NCBI GenBank assembly: GCA_965232285.1
Contig: CBDDPL010000004.1
Coordinates: 6,836,013-6,900,012, forward strand
Reading direction: 5' to 3'
DNA from: Denitrobaculum sp965232285
GTDB taxonomy: Bacteria; Pseudomonadota; Alphaproteobacteria; Kiloniellales; Kiloniellaceae
DNA length: 64,000 nt
Shown here piece by piece: positions 1 through 8,911 of this stretch (its first letter is position 1; every line of letters begins with the position of its first letter). Position numbers and translations under genes: made by a program. The notes below the pieces were generated by a model that worked only from the letters and a program-made list of their open reading frames with translations, searched no databases and was not told the DNA's origin.

Positions 1-795
1 GACCCGCAGGAAGCCGAGATCCGGATCGGCTTCGAGCGCGGCGCAGGCTCCTGGTCCTACGTCGGGCGCGATGCCGTCGACCATGCCTCCGATCCGGCGG
101 TGCGGACCATGAACTTCGGCTGGGACGTGACCACCCCCTATGGCCGGGATACGGCGTTACACGAGATCGGCCATGCCTGCGGCTATCCGCACGAACACCA
201 GAACCCCAACGCCGGGATTGTCTGGAACGAACAGGCGGTGATCGACTATTTCTCGGGTCCGCCCAATAACTGGAGCGAAGGCCAGATCCGCCACAATATT
301 ATGCGCAAGATCGACCCGGCCCTGGTGGAAGGCTCGAAGTGGGACAAGGATTCCATCATGCACTATCAGTTCGGCGCGGGACTGATCAGGCAGCCGGCGG
401 AATTCCGCACCCGAAACCTTGTTCCCGCGCCGGGGCTTTCGCCGGTCGATGTCGAGCGTGTGCGCAAATTCTACCCACCGATCAAGCGCGTACCGGAGCT
501 TAAACCCTTCCAGTCTCAGCGTATCCGTGTCGGTGCGGGAGAACAGGTCAATTACGTCATCGAGCCGTCGCGCAGCCGCAAATATACGATCCAGACCTTC
601 GGCGCCATGGACACGGTCATGGTGCTGTTTGAGGAGATCGACGGGACGCCCCGCTATCTGGAGGGTGACGACGACAGCGGTTCCTCTCTGAACGCCAAGG
701 TCCGCATGCGGCTCTTCAAGGGGCGCCGTTACATCGTCCGTGTCCGGCTGTATCACGCCCAGCAGAAGGGCGAAGGCGTGCTGATGATGTGGTGA
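1..795 (+). CDS. Astacin/M12-like zinc metalloprotease, 5' end outside window
   Basis: The frame is open from base 1, so the N-terminus lies outside the window and only the last 264 residues are seen. The zinc-binding motif HEIGHACGYPHE (from base 160) matches the metzincin pattern HExxHxxGxxHE of the astacin group, and SIMHY (about 352-366) fits the Met-turn that lies under the active site. The last 80 or so residues, with DDDSGSS and a Y-x-V-R-V-R strand, resemble a pre-peptidase C-terminal (PPC) domain, which suggests export. A 7-bp hairpin follows the stop. Family is fairly sure; substrate and export route cannot be told from this fragment. Confidence 0.85.
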   Translation, partial: DPQEAEIRIGFERGAGSWSYVGRDAVDHASDPAVRTMNFGWDVTTPYGRDTALHEIGHACGYPHEHQNPNAGIVWNEQAVIDYFSGPPNNWSEGQIRHNIMRKIDPALVEGSKWDKDSIMHYQFGAGLIRQPAEFRTRNLVPAPGLSPVDVERVRKFYPPIKRVPELKPFQSQRIRVGAGEQVNYVIEPSRSRKYTIQTFGAMDTVMVLFEEIDGTPRYLEGDDDSGSSLNAKVRMRLFKGRRYIVRVRLYHAQQKGEGVLMMW

Positions 796-1134
796 TCGCG
801 GCAGATTTCGCCGCGACCGGCTTTAATGGCTTCCTTCGGCCGCCTTTTGCTCTCTGCGTGACAGCCGGCCAAGGGCTCATATTGTCTCGAAAAGCTCAAG
901 ATTACCCTCATTTTCGCATCTAAATAGCTGCTCCTGAGGGCGGAATACAACTTATGGGCGGGACCGCTTAAAACTAAATTCCAAATCCTGTTGAGTATTG
1001 TCTTCACGAATTCTGAGTGAATTTCCGATATTACTGTTAGCCTGCAGGTCATTTTAGCGCGCAAAGCGCTAATTCGGCCTCAAGAAACCCTTGGTATAAG
1101 TCCCGTCGGGTAAGAAGCGGAAGAACAGGACAGC
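796..1134. other. Intergenic region with two dyads, no gene seen
   Basis: No coding frame here has a convincing start or composition. A hairpin with arms TCGCGGC (796-802) and GCCGCGA (810-816) directly follows the protease stop but lacks a T-run, so it is at best a weak terminator. The palindrome TTAGCGC-GCAAA-GCGCTAA (1054-1072) lies about 60 bases before the pentapeptide gene and could be an operator. CCCTTGGTATAA at 1088-1099 resembles one arm of the palindromic element found at 8434 and 47700. Confidence 0.5.
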
Positions 1135-2202
1135 ATGCTCGCCGAGAGCAACAACATCGTCATCAGCGACCGCCGCATTACCGCCGAGGCACTGGAAAAC
1201 CTGCTGGTGGCGCAGCGCCGTTTCGAGCGCCGTCAGAGGAATGCAGGCCGGTTGATCCTGAAGGAATGCGATCTCACGAACCTGGACTTTTCCGCCTCTT
1301 CCTTTGCCGGTGCGCACTTTATCGCGTGCAACTTCTCAAGCGCCGTGCTCGAGGGGGCCGACTTCAGCCGCACGACCCTCTTTGGTTCAAACTTCGGCCG
1401 GGCCGACCTGACGCGGACCAACTTCGAAGGTGCGAACCTGCAGGCCGCCGTCTTCGATCAGGCAACCCTTTATGAAACCCGGCTGATCAAGGCCGATATC
1501 CGGAAGGGTATGCTGATCCAGGGGCAGGAACGCGATGGCACCGCGGTCTATCGGGAGATCGAAACCTCGTTTCGCGCCGCGGAGCTCCTGGGCACCAATT
1601 TCGAGCAGGCCTCTCTGCGCAAGGTAAACTTTTCCGGGGCAAGGCTGGACGGCGTCAAGCTGTCGGGCGCGGATCTGCGCGGCTCCCGTTTCAACGGGGC
1701 CGAGCTGAAGAACGTCGACGTTTCCAAGGCGCTGGTCCAGGACGTTGATTTTCGCTCGGCCTCCTTCGATAACGTCGACTTCGGGGACGCTGCGCTGGTT
1801 CTGGCCAACATCAATGCGACCGAGCCCATGGCGACGCCGGTGCTCAAAGGCGTCATCCGCATGCATGAAGTCTGGGTCGCTTCCGGCGGCAAGGAGGGCG
1901 AGCGGGCGTCTTTCGAGGAGCAGAACCTCGCGGGGCAGGAAATGGCCGATCGCAACCTGGCGACAGTCTGTTTCGATTATGCAAATCTCTCCGCGGGCCG
2001 TTTTTCCAACATGGTACTGGCGGCCTGCAGCTTCCAGCATGCCAACCTGCGCGATGCAGTCTTTACCGGCTGCGATCTGCGTGGCACCGATTTCAGCACG
2101 GCGGTGATGTTCGGCGCGAAGCTCGTGGACTGCAGCACCGGGACGCTTCCGGACACGGGCATTTCGACGCAGTTGCCCCATGATTGGGACGAAGCTGACT
2201 GA
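1135..2202 (+). CDS. Pentapeptide-repeat protein
   Basis: This 355-residue protein has two blocks of A(D/N)LxX pentapeptide repeats. The first runs from about residue 45 to 125 (for example GADFS, RADLT, GANLQ) and continues at about 150-225; the second covers roughly 270-340. Such repeats fold into a right-handed quadrilateral beta-helix, which usually mediates protein contacts. The break near residues 225-270 lacks repeats and may be a linker or small inserted domain. There is no signal peptide or membrane segment, so it is probably cytoplasmic. An AGGA lies just before the ATG. It stands alone, ends in a terminator hairpin, and its biochemical role is unknown. Confidence 0.85.
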   Translation: MLAESNNIVISDRRITAEALENLLVAQRRFERRQRNAGRLILKECDLTNLDFSASSFAGAHFIACNFSSAVLEGADFSRTTLFGSNFGRADLTRTNFEGANLQAAVFDQATLYETRLIKADIRKGMLIQGQERDGTAVYREIETSFRAAELLGTNFEQASLRKVNFSGARLDGVKLSGADLRGSRFNGAELKNVDVSKALVQDVDFRSASFDNVDFGDAALVLANINATEPMATPVLKGVIRMHEVWVASGGKEGERASFEEQNLAGQEMADRNLATVCFDYANLSAGRFSNMVLAACSFQHANLRDAVFTGCDLRGTDFSTAVMFGAKLVDCSTGTLPDTGISTQLPHDWDEAD

Positions 2203-2213
2203 ATCGAATGCGA

Positions 2214-2252
2214 CCGTGCCGGGTGGTTTCCTCCAGGCACGGCCGCATTTTT
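2214..2252 (+). terminator. Rho-independent terminator after the pentapeptide gene
   Basis: Arms CCGTGCC (2214-2220) and GGCACGG (2236-2242) form a 7-bp stem with a 15-nt loop, followed by a short T-run at 2248-2252. It sits 12 bases after the stop and faces the convergent RTX gene. Confidence 0.65.
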
Positions 2253-2276
2253 GTACGACAGCGTTGGCGCTGGAAA

Positions 2277-5200
2277 TCAGCTGCCGCTGTTGAAGGTAAA
2301 GCCGTCTTCGGAGAGGTCCTCCAGCTTGACGCCGATCAGCCGCAGTTGGTCGCCCTGATCCGCATCCAGGGTAATGACGACATCGTTGCCGTCGTCCTGA
2401 GCCACGGCGAGCAGGTCTCCGAAGTCGGCCAGCGAGAAGCCATTGAGCTGGATGTGATCTTCGCCAGGTTCGAAGTCGGTAACGCTGTCCGATCCGCTGT
2501 GGTTTGAGAAGATGAAGAGATCCTCTCCTCGACCGCCAGCCATGACATCGTTGCCGCGCCCGCCGGTCAGTTCGTCGTCGCCGCGTCCTCCGTCGAGCTC
2601 GTCATCGCCGAGATCGCCGGAGAGCCGGTCGTCGCCGCGCCCGCCCGAGATGATGTCGTCTCCACGTCCACCGTCCAGGTCATCGTCGCCGCGCCCGCCG
2701 ACCAGTTCGTCATCGCCCCGCTCGCCGAAGATGTCATCGTCTCCCCGGCCTCCGAGAGCCAGATCGTCGCCGCGCCCGCCAAGCAGATTGTCATCGCCAC
2801 GTCCGCCATCCAGGTCGTCGTCTCCACGACCGCCGTAGAGGTCGTCATCGCCGAGTCCGCCGGAGAGGTTGTCGTCGCCGACACCGCCAACCGCAAGGTC
2901 GTCACCGGATCCGCCATCGACATCATCGTCGCCAGTGCCGCCGTCCAGGTCGTCGTTGCCTTTGCCGCCACTCAGATCGTCGTCGCCGCTTTCGCCCGTG
3001 ATAACGTCATCCTGGTCGGTGCCTACGATCACGTCGTCTTCCGGCGTGCCCTTCAGATCGTCCTCCGGCTCTGCGGCTTCCGCCGCCAGCTCACGCACGA
3101 GCACATTGTCGAAGCTGACGCCTTCGGTGCCCCAGGAATAGAGGCCGATGGTGCCCGAGGTGTGGCTACGCTCCTCGATCGGGGCCGGGAAGAGGGCCAT
3201 GCCGTCCAGCCAGGCCTGGATCTTGTGGTCAGCCACTTCGACTCGCAGCTTGTGCACGCTGTTCAGTTCGAAGTCGTTGCGGGTCAGCATGAGAGATTTC
3301 TCGATGCCGTCCTTCAGGACCACGAGTTGCACGAAGCGATCGTCGGAGTCGAGTTCCAGTTTGTAGTAGTTGTCCGCATCCCGGTAATGGAAGAGAACGC
3401 CGACAGCGCCCGCGTCGGAGGCCTGAAAATCGGTTTCGAAGGCGTAATCCGACCAGCCCTCCGCTGGGACCTGGTTGTAGAGCGCGAAAGCGCCTTTGCG
3501 CAGCACATGCCAGCCGTCTCCATGTGGGCTCCAGAACTCGCGCCAGACGCCGCCGGCTTCCGAGTTGGGTGCGAGCTCGCGGCTATAGGTGTCGGCCGAC
3601 TGCGTGAGCGCGCCGTTCGTGACACCCCAACTGGCCGGATCGCCCAGTTCGCCCTCATCGACGAAGGTCCAGGCACTGTTATCGTCGTCCTGGAAATCGT
3701 CGGACAGCAGGACCTGGTCCTGGTTGAAGACCCCGATCCTGACCAGATCTTCATGGCTCTTACCGGCCCCGTCGGTCACGACCAGGGTGATCTGGTGCTG
3801 ACCGCTCGGCAAGGTGACTTCTGGGGTGCGGCCGGTCGCGATCACCGTATCGCCGTCCTTCCAGACGTAGGAGGCGATGCCGCCGGGCGCGTAGGCACCA
3901 CCGGCATCCAAGGTCACGGTGACTTCGTTGTCGCCCTGCAGATCGGCAATCTGCTGATCGCTGCCGGCATGGGCGGTGACACTCGCGCGATTGACCATGA
4001 CGTCGTCGAAGATGGACTGGAACTGGCCGGTGGAGATCAGTCCGATGGTGCCGCCGGTGAGCGGATTGTCACTGTCCGTGACCGGGCCGCCGAACAGCAG
4101 TTGACCGTCCAGGCTGGCGCGGATCTCGTTACCGACCACCGCGATCTTGAGGTCCATCTCACGGTTGAAGGGATAGCCCTGCTTGCTTTCGGCCAGCAGG
4201 GTCTCGACCCCGTCCCGCAGCTTGATCAGTTGACGCTGATTGTTCTCGGTGTCCAGGGTGAGTTTGTAGTGGTTGTCCGCATCCTGGTAGTAGAAGACCA
4301 GCCCGATGCCATCGTCGTCCTGGGACAGAACGGTGACCTCGGCGCTGTAATCGCTCCAGCTCAAAGCGGCGTCGTCTTCCCAGATCAACGCCGCGGCGCC
4401 GTCGGAGTATTCGTAAAGCGCGCCTTCGGGCATCACCGTGCCGTCGCCGCCTTCCGGCTGACTGGCCACCGTACCCTTGACCTTCCAGGTCGCGGCGGCC
4501 TCGCCGGAGGCGAGATCCGCGATGCCGATTTCGCCGCTGCCGAAGCTCGGGTCGAAGCTGCCGTTGTAGTCGAACTGCACGCTGCGTTCGCCGGCGGAGG
4601 CGGCATCGAGAATGCCGTCGGCGTCCGGCCCGCCCAGGGCGGCCAGATCCTCGTCGCTCAGGAGATCAGCGGTGAAGAGGAAGCTGTTGAGATAGCCTTC
4701 AAATACCTCGCCGTTCTCGTCGGTGAGGATCAGGAAACCGGTATTCGGGTCGATTGAGAAGCGTCCCGGATCGACAGTTTGCTCACCGACTTTCTCCCCG
4801 TCGATGTACTTGCGCAGGAGCAGTGAGCTGCCCTGGTCTTCGAAAGTAAAGGCCACCCGGTGCCAAGTGTCGAAGGTGAAGTTGCCCTGGTAGTTCCCCG
4901 AAATGCCGATGCCGCCGTCAGCCCGCAGGAAAGCGTCGCCGTCGTCATTGTTGGCGACATTGGTCTGGAAGAAAGCGGCGAAGTTGCCGTCCTGGGCCGG
5001 GAAGTAGATGTCGAAGACCATGCTGTACTGGGAGAAGACATCGCCGGATGCCGGTGCGAAGCCCGGCTTTACGCTGTAGCCCTCGTAGGTGGTCGAACGG
5101 GGAAAGTTGACCACGACTGCGTCGCCGCCCGGCAGCTCCGCGATGCCGAAGCTCGTTGGGGTGCCGATCGCGATCTGCTCGGCCAGCGGCGTCCGTTCCG

Positions 5201-8198
5201 CCTGGTTATTATCGAGCCAGCCTGCGAAGTCGCCGTCATTGAAGTTGTCCATCAGCAGGGTGTCGTCGGTCGAGACGACAATCCTGACGGTGTCGCTGTT
5301 GGTGACCCCCTTGCTGTCGGTGGTGACCAGGGTCAGGTCGTGACGGCCGCCGGTGAGCTCGATTTGAGCAGTCTCGCCGCTGGCGACGACGCGGCCTTCG
5401 GCATCGAGCCATTCGTACTTGACGATTGCACTGTCCGGATCAATCGAAGCGCCGGCGTCGAGCGTGACCGCCGCCTTTTCCGCGCCGTTCTCTGCCGTTA
5501 CGAATTGATCGTCTCCGGCCTTGGCCTTGGCAAGCACGTCGGGCGTGCCGAGATCGATGCCGGTGATGACCTCCTGATGCTCTCGGTAACGGCCGGTCAG
5601 GCCGTCGCGGTCATACTCCGCCTTGTCGCGCTCGCCGGTCAGGTACTCGTCGAACTCAGTGAAATAGGTGTCGGTCCGGACCGTGTTGTTGTCCGGATCG
5701 ATGGTCAGCAGCCGGATGGCCCCGTTGCCACCGTTGCCGCCGCGGCCGTCGACCCCGTTTTCCTGGATCTCGCGGGCGACACCGTTCTGATAGTTCACCA
5801 CCATCTGATGAACCGGTGTCCCGTAATCGCTGTAGCTGACTAGGGTTTCGGCGCCGTCACCGAAGACGTGGCCGCTGAAGGTGAAGCTGACGTTCGGGTA
5901 TTTGCTGACCAGGTCCCGCCAGAGGATCTCGCCATCGGTCGCACCCTCGGGGCTGCGCACGAGGCCGTAGTTATAGCCGCTGCCTTCCGCCATCAGCGGG
6001 CCGGAGAGCGGATTGCCGCGGTCCGAAAAGTTCATGTAGTAGTGGTTCGCCAGAATCACCCGGTGATCGAGGTGATCTTCGATGACCTCGCCTGCCCAGC
6101 GGATGACATCGTCGCGGGCCCCGAATTCGAGCGAAAGGACCATCCATTTGGTGCCGTCCGGCGACTCGAAGGTGTGGTAGTTGCTCGCCATATCACCCTT
6201 GTAGGTGCCGCCCAGGGTGCCGCCGGCCTCCTGGCCGAATTTCTCAGGCGGGAAATACTGGGTGATCAGGCTGCTGAAGTCGGCTGCGCTGCCGCCGCTC
6301 GCCTGGTCGTGGTTACCGGCCAGCACGGAGTAGGGAATGACTCCATCGAGCTTGCTGTAGGCGTCTTGGGCCAACTGCCACTGGGCGGGCGTGTTGTTTT
6401 GCGTAACGTCGCCCACGTGCAGGGCGAACTCAATGTTCTTGGAGGCGGCGTTGTCGGCCAGCCACTGGGTCATCTTGCCGAAGGTGTCGTTGATTCCCGG
6501 ATTGGACGTGTAGTCCTGGGTATCCGGCAACACGGCGATAGTAAAGGCGTTCGGGCCGGCGACATGGACCCGGAAGGAGTCGCTGACGCTCTCACCCTCG
6601 TCATTGCTGGCCGTGACTTTGATATCGGAAAAGCCGAGCAACGCGAAATCCAGTTCCAGCGTACCGTCGGGACCGGGTTCGACCGTCAGGACCGTGCCGT
6701 CGCTGTTCTCGATGGTGAAGGTCAGGCCTTCGCCGTCGAAGACCGTGGTCAGGTCGAGAACCTTGTTTTCAGTATCCGGCGTCACAAGCAGGTCGCGGAG
6801 AGGATTGACGAGCTTGACTCCAGGCTCACTACCACCGCTGCTGTCGTTGCGGTCGGTCATGACGGCGTCGCCGAAGCTTGCCGCCAGGCTTTCGCCGTCG
6901 AAGTCGAACTGCGTCGCCTTGCCGTTTGCCGGCGGCAGAGACAGGATCCCGTCTGTCGTTGCGCCCCCCAGATCGGCGATCGCTTGCTCCGTCAGCGTCT
7001 CCTCGCTGACCAGGAGGCTGTTCAGGTAGCCCGGAAAGGTCTCGCCGCTCTCATCGGTCAGTAGCAGGAAGCCGTTGTCGCCGTCGATGGTGAAGCGGCC
7101 GCTGTCGACGGACTGTTCGCCGACCAGCGCGCCATCGATAAATTTCTTCATGGTCGCGCTGCCATCGCCCTGGTCTTCGATCGTGACTGCAATGCGGTGC
7201 CAGCTGTCGAACTGGGCACTGCCTTGATACTGCCCGCTGATCCCGATCCCGAAGTTGCTCGCCGAGTTGGCCCGCATGAAGAAGTCCGCGTCGCCACTGT
7301 TGCTCAGATCGGTCTGGAACAGGGCGCCGAAGGCGTTGGTGATACCGTCGGCGGGAACCAGCAGGTCGAAGACCAGGCTGTAGCTGGTCAGAGCACCGCT
7401 GCTCCCCGGGGTCACCAGGTAGCCGCCTGCCGGAGCTGCGGCGGGGAAAGACAGGAGGCCGGCGTCATCGGGGACGGGCGTTACGCCGAGTGTTTCGGCA
7501 CTGCCGAGAACAGGCGTCGCCTCCTTCGGTGTCATGCTGCCCGAACCCAGTGTCGGGGCGAAATCACCGCCGTTGAAGCCGAACTCGACCGCGCTGTCCT
7601 CCTCAAGGGGCTGCGCCAGGATGCCGTTGGCGTCGGCGCGCCCGGTCGCGGCGATTTCGGCGCCGGAGAAGGCCCGGTCGGCAAAGAGGAAACTGCTCAT
7701 CTGACCCGGGAAGGTTTCACCGCTTTCGTCGGTGAGGATGAGGAAGCCGTTGTCGCCATCGATGGCGAAGCGTGCGCTGTCGACGCTCTGTTCGCCGACT
7801 TTTGCACCATCGATGTATTTGAGCAGCGTCGAAGTGCCGTCACCATTATCCGACAGCGTAAAGGCCAGACGGTGCCAGGCCCCCAGGGTGACGTCGCCTT
7901 CATATTGCCCGCTGATGCCGATCCCTGCCGTATCGGCCGAAGACTTGCGCAAAAAGAGATCGCCGTCGCTGCCGTTACTCAGATCGGTTTGGAGCAGCGC
8001 GCCGAAGCTGCCCTGCACGTCCTGCGGAATGCGCAGGTCGAAGATCAGAGTATAGTCGCGGAGTGTTCCGCTGTGGCCGGCCGGCTGCACGAGGTAACCC
8101 TCGGCCGGCGAAGCCGCTGGAAAGCTGAGGAGAATGTCGTCGCCGGTTTCGATTTTTGGAAGGCCGAAGTCGGAGGCACTGCCGAAGGAAGTGGTCAC
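2277..8198 (-). CDS. Giant RTX protein with LamG-like domains and a calcineurin-like phosphoesterase
   Basis: The protein has about 1973 residues from the GTG at 8198, preceded by AAGGAA; an in-frame GTG at 8288 has a weaker site. In order it shows two LamG/concanavalin-like domains (about 20-170 and 240-380), a cadherin/Ig-like stretch, then a metallophosphoesterase at about 550-790 with the motifs PDTQDY, HVGDVTQN, AGNHD, ANHYYM and SGHVFGDG. A PKD-like domain, a third LamG-like domain, two DUF1080-like beta-sandwich units and a second PKD-like domain follow. From about 1725 there are some 17 nine-residue GGxGxDxxx calcium-binding repeats and a short C-terminal tail typical of type I secretion substrates. 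No Sec signal is seen, which fits that route. No secretion genes are nearby. It is probably a secreted or surface phosphoesterase with glycan-binding modules; the substrate is unknown. Confidence 0.85.
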   Translation of the reverse strand: MTTSFGSASDFGLPKIETGDDILLSFPAASPAEGYLVQPAGHSGTLRDYTLIFDLRIPQDVQGSFGALLQTDLSNGSDGDLFLRKSSADTAGIGISGQYEGDVTLGAWHRLAFTLSDNGDGTSTLLKYIDGAKVGEQSVDSARFAIDGDNGFLILTDESGETFPGQMSSFLFADRAFSGAEIAATGRADANGILAQPLEEDSAVEFGFNGGDFAPTLGSGSMTPKEATPVLGSAETLGVTPVPDDAGLLSFPAAAPAGGYLVTPGSSGALTSYSLVFDLLVPADGITNAFGALFQTDLSNSGDADFFMRANSASNFGIGISGQYQGSAQFDSWHRIAVTIEDQGDGSATMKKFIDGALVGEQSVDSGRFTIDGDNGFLLLTDESGETFPGYLNSLLVSEETLTEQAIADLGGATTDGILSLPPANGKATQFDFDGESLAASFGDAVMTDRNDSSGGSEPGVKLVNPLRDLLVTPDTENKVLDLTTVFDGEGLTFTIENSDGTVLTVEPGPDGTLELDFALLGFSDIKVTASNDEGESVSDSFRVHVAGPNAFTIAVLPDTQDYTSNPGINDTFGKMTQWLADNAASKNIEFALHVGDVTQNNTPAQWQLAQDAYSKLDGVIPYSVLAGNHDQASGGSAADFSSLITQYFPPEKFGQEAGGTLGGTYKGDMASNYHTFESPDGTKWMVLSLEFGARDDVIRWAGEVIEDHLDHRVILANHYYMNFSDRGNPLSGPLMAEGSGYNYGLVRSPEGATDGEILWRDLVSKYPNVSFTFSGHVFGDGAETLVSYSDYGTPVHQMVVNYQNGVAREIQENGVDGRGGNGGNGAIRLLTIDPDNNTVRTDTYFTEFDEYLTGERDKAEYDRDGLTGRYREHQEVITGIDLGTPDVLAKAKAGDDQFVTAENGAEKAAVTLDAGASIDPDSAIVKYEWLDAEGRVVASGETAQIELTGGRHDLTLVTTDSKGVTNSDTVRIVVSTDDTLLMDNFNDGDFAGWLDNNQAERTPLAEQIAIGTPTSFGIAELPGGDAVVVNFPRSTTYEGYSVKPGFAPASGDVFSQYSMVFDIYFPAQDGNFAAFFQTNVANNDDGDAFLRADGGIGISGNYQGNFTFDTWHRVAFTFEDQGSSLLLRKYIDGEKVGEQTVDPGRFSIDPNTGFLILTDENGEVFEGYLNSFLFTADLLSDEDLAALGGPDADGILDAASAGERSVQFDYNGSFDPSFGSGEIGIADLASGEAAATWKVKGTVASQPEGGDGTVMPEGALYEYSDGAAALIWEDDAALSWSDYSAEVTVLSQDDDGIGLVFYYQDADNHYKLTLDTENNQRQLIKLRDGVETLLAESKQGYPFNREMDLKIAVVGNEIRASLDGQLLFGGPVTDSDNPLTGGTIGLISTGQFQSIFDDVMVNRASVTAHAGSDQQIADLQGDNEVTVTLDAGGAYAPGGIASYVWKDGDTVIATGRTPEVTLPSGQHQITLVVTDGAGKSHEDLVRIGVFNQDQVLLSDDFQDDDNSAWTFVDEGELGDPASWGVTNGALTQSADTYSRELAPNSEAGGVWREFWSPHGDGWHVLRKGAFALYNQVPAEGWSDYAFETDFQASDAGAVGVLFHYRDADNYYKLELDSDDRFVQLVVLKDGIEKSLMLTRNDFELNSVHKLRVEVADHKIQAWLDGMALFPAPIEERSHTSGTIGLYSWGTEGVSFDNVLVRELAAEAAEPEDDLKGTPEDDVIVGTDQDDVITGESGDDDLSGGKGNDDLDGGTGDDDVDGGSGDDLAVGGVGDDNLSGGLGDDDLYGGRGDDDLDGGRGDDNLLGGRGDDLALGGRGDDDIFGERGDDELVGGRGDDDLDGGRGDDIISGGRGDDRLSGDLGDDELDGGRGDDELTGGRGNDVMAGGRGEDLFIFSNHSGSDSVTDFEPGEDHIQLNGFSLADFGDLLAVAQDDGNDVVITLDADQGDQLRLIGVKLEDLSEDGFTFNSGS
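2530..2985 (-). repeat. Tandem 27-bp repeats encoding the RTX calcium-binding array
   Basis: About seventeen imperfect 27-bp units encode GGRGDDDLD-type nonapeptides at the C-terminal end of the RTX protein. The units are so alike that the opposite strand shows a long Ser/Pro/Arg-rich open frame, which is a by-product of the repeats and not a gene. Repeat number is likely to vary between strains. Confidence 0.8.
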
Positions 8199-8433
8199 GG
8201 GGAATTCCTTTTGGATCGTTGGGGATGGCTGAGAAAAGGTAAAAAGAGACTGGCGCCGCAGCTGGAAGCGCGGCGAATCGCTATTCACGTTTTCGTTATT
8301 TCACCCGCGATTAACCATGAGGTTTGTTGCAGCCTCGTGACCTGCGCCAGTTGCTTTTTTGAAGCTTTGGAGACAACGCCGTGGCGGATGAGGCGTGCGG
8401 CGAGAGTCGTTTGCATCACGACTGACGCAGACA

Positions 8434-8466
8434 ATACCAAGGGGTGATAATATCGACCCTTGGCAT
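8434..8466. repeat. Palindromic element, copy 1 (ACCAAGGG...CCCTTGG)
   Basis: Arms CCAAGGG (8437-8443) and CCCTTGG (8457-8463) flank an inner GATAATATC, giving a palindrome of about 30 bp. The same design is found at 47700-47731 (outer CCAAGGGG, inner GATAGTATC on the minus strand). Both lie upstream of a leftward gene start. It could be a small repetitive extragenic palindrome or a shared operator; the sequence alone does not decide. Confidence 0.55.
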
Positions 8467-8483
8467 AAGATGCTTCTTCCCCC

Positions 8484-8531
8484 AAAAAAAAGAGGGAGGC
8501 TGAGAGCACAGGGCCGTCTCTCAACCTCCCT
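8484..8531 (-). terminator. Strong intrinsic terminator of the small transcript
   Basis: On the minus strand GGGAGG-TTGAGAG pairs with CTCTCA-G-CCTCCC (plus-strand arms 8494-8506 and 8518-8530, loop 8507-8517), followed by TC and a run of eight T (8491-8484). This is the best-formed terminator in the window, and no annotated protein gene other than the small unit explains it: the kinase gene stops 420 bases upstream. Confidence 0.85.
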
Positions 8532-8674
8532 TCACGGAAGTACCCTGGTTTCGCTGTCACCTTCGCCGAAATCAGCTCTGAAATTGGCGAAACCGGGCAC
8601 CAAGCATTGCCTCTGAGGCGGTTGCGGCCGCCCTGGTGGCAAGTTGGTTCGGTCTGTCTGCGTGAGATATGTCT

Positions 8675-8788
8675 TTAAATCCGTAGCGCGTCTTCGGCCA
8701 CAAGGTCTTCGCGCCGCCGTATCGCGACCGCTGGCCGTTTCGCTCTCATCCCTCCCAGACTGCGGCGGCAGGGTATTCCCGCCGCCAT
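8675..8788 (-). CDS. Possible 37-residue micro-protein in the sigma-54 unit
   Basis: The ATG at 8788 lies only about 10 nt after the predicted transcription start and is preceded by GAGGAAACAACG, so GAGG is well spaced but at the very 5' end. The peptide begins MAAGIPCRRSLGG, is rich in Arg (about one residue in five) and has no membrane segment. Codons 2-12 overlap a GC-rich hairpin (GCGGCGG/CCGCCGC), which could limit translation. It may be a basic micro-protein, a leader, or chance within a non-coding RNA. I do not recognise a family. Confidence 0.3.
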   Translation of the reverse strand: MAAGIPCRRSLGGMRAKRPAVAIRRREDLVAEDALRI

Positions 8789-8808
8789 CGTTGTTTCCTC
8801 CTGACTTA

Positions 8809-8824
8809 AGCAACTTACGTGCCA
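8809..8824 (-). promoter_or_regulatory. Sigma-54 (-24/-12) promoter
   Basis: Read leftward, the site is TGGCACG-TAAG-TTGCT, a perfect fit to the RpoN consensus TGGCAC(G)-N4/5-TTGC(A/T). The expected start is near 8798. No other protein gene begins downstream on this strand before the terminator at 8484, so it serves the small transcript. Confidence 0.8.
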
Positions 8825-8876
8825 GAAGCGAAAGTGTCTGGATATGAAGGCTTTAGGATTCCTTGGGTCCGCAGGC

Positions 8877-8893
8877 CTGGACAAATTGTCCAG
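8877..8893. promoter_or_regulatory. Upstream activator palindrome, site 1
   Basis: CTGGACAAATTGTCCAG is an inverted repeat with 8-bp perfect arms around one central base. Its centre (8885) is about 87 bases upstream of the predicted start at 8798, a usual distance for enhancer sites of NtrC-family activators. It shares the 13-bp core GGACAAATTGTCC with site 2. Confidence 0.7.
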
Positions 8894-8911
8894 ACCGGCT
8901 TGCGCGGACGC

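Larger units (their letters stand above)
8484..8798 (-). ncRNA. Predicted sigma-54-dependent small transcript (about 315 nt)
   Basis: A consensus -24/-12 promoter (8809-8824) places the start near 8798, and a strong intrinsic terminator ends at 8484, which defines a leftward unit of about 315 nt. Two palindromes that look like response-regulator sites lie 80-120 bases upstream of the start, right after the kinase gene of the adjacent NtrC-type two-component system. The first 125 nt could encode a 37-residue peptide; the remaining 190 nt hold no convincing frame. This layout resembles known regulatory RNAs driven by sigma-54 and neighbouring two-component systems (CrcZ with CbrAB, GlmY with GlrKR). 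Its sequence shows no similarity I recognise. Existence of the transcript is inferred. Confidence 0.6.

Noticed and set aside
2512..5843. Long plus-strand frames (for example 2512-2838, 3162-4757, 4860-5843) opposite the RTX gene
   Set aside because: They mirror the repetitive, GC-biased codons of the minus-strand RTX protein; composition is low-complexity (Ser/Pro/Arg or Val/Gly/Asp runs) and no ribosome sites are present.
8532..8813. 93-residue minus-strand frame overlapping the sigma-54 unit
   Set aside because: Its start lies upstream of the predicted transcription start, it lacks a ribosome site, and its composition (Arg/Pro/Gly) looks like noise. The 37-residue frame with GAGG is better, though still uncertain.
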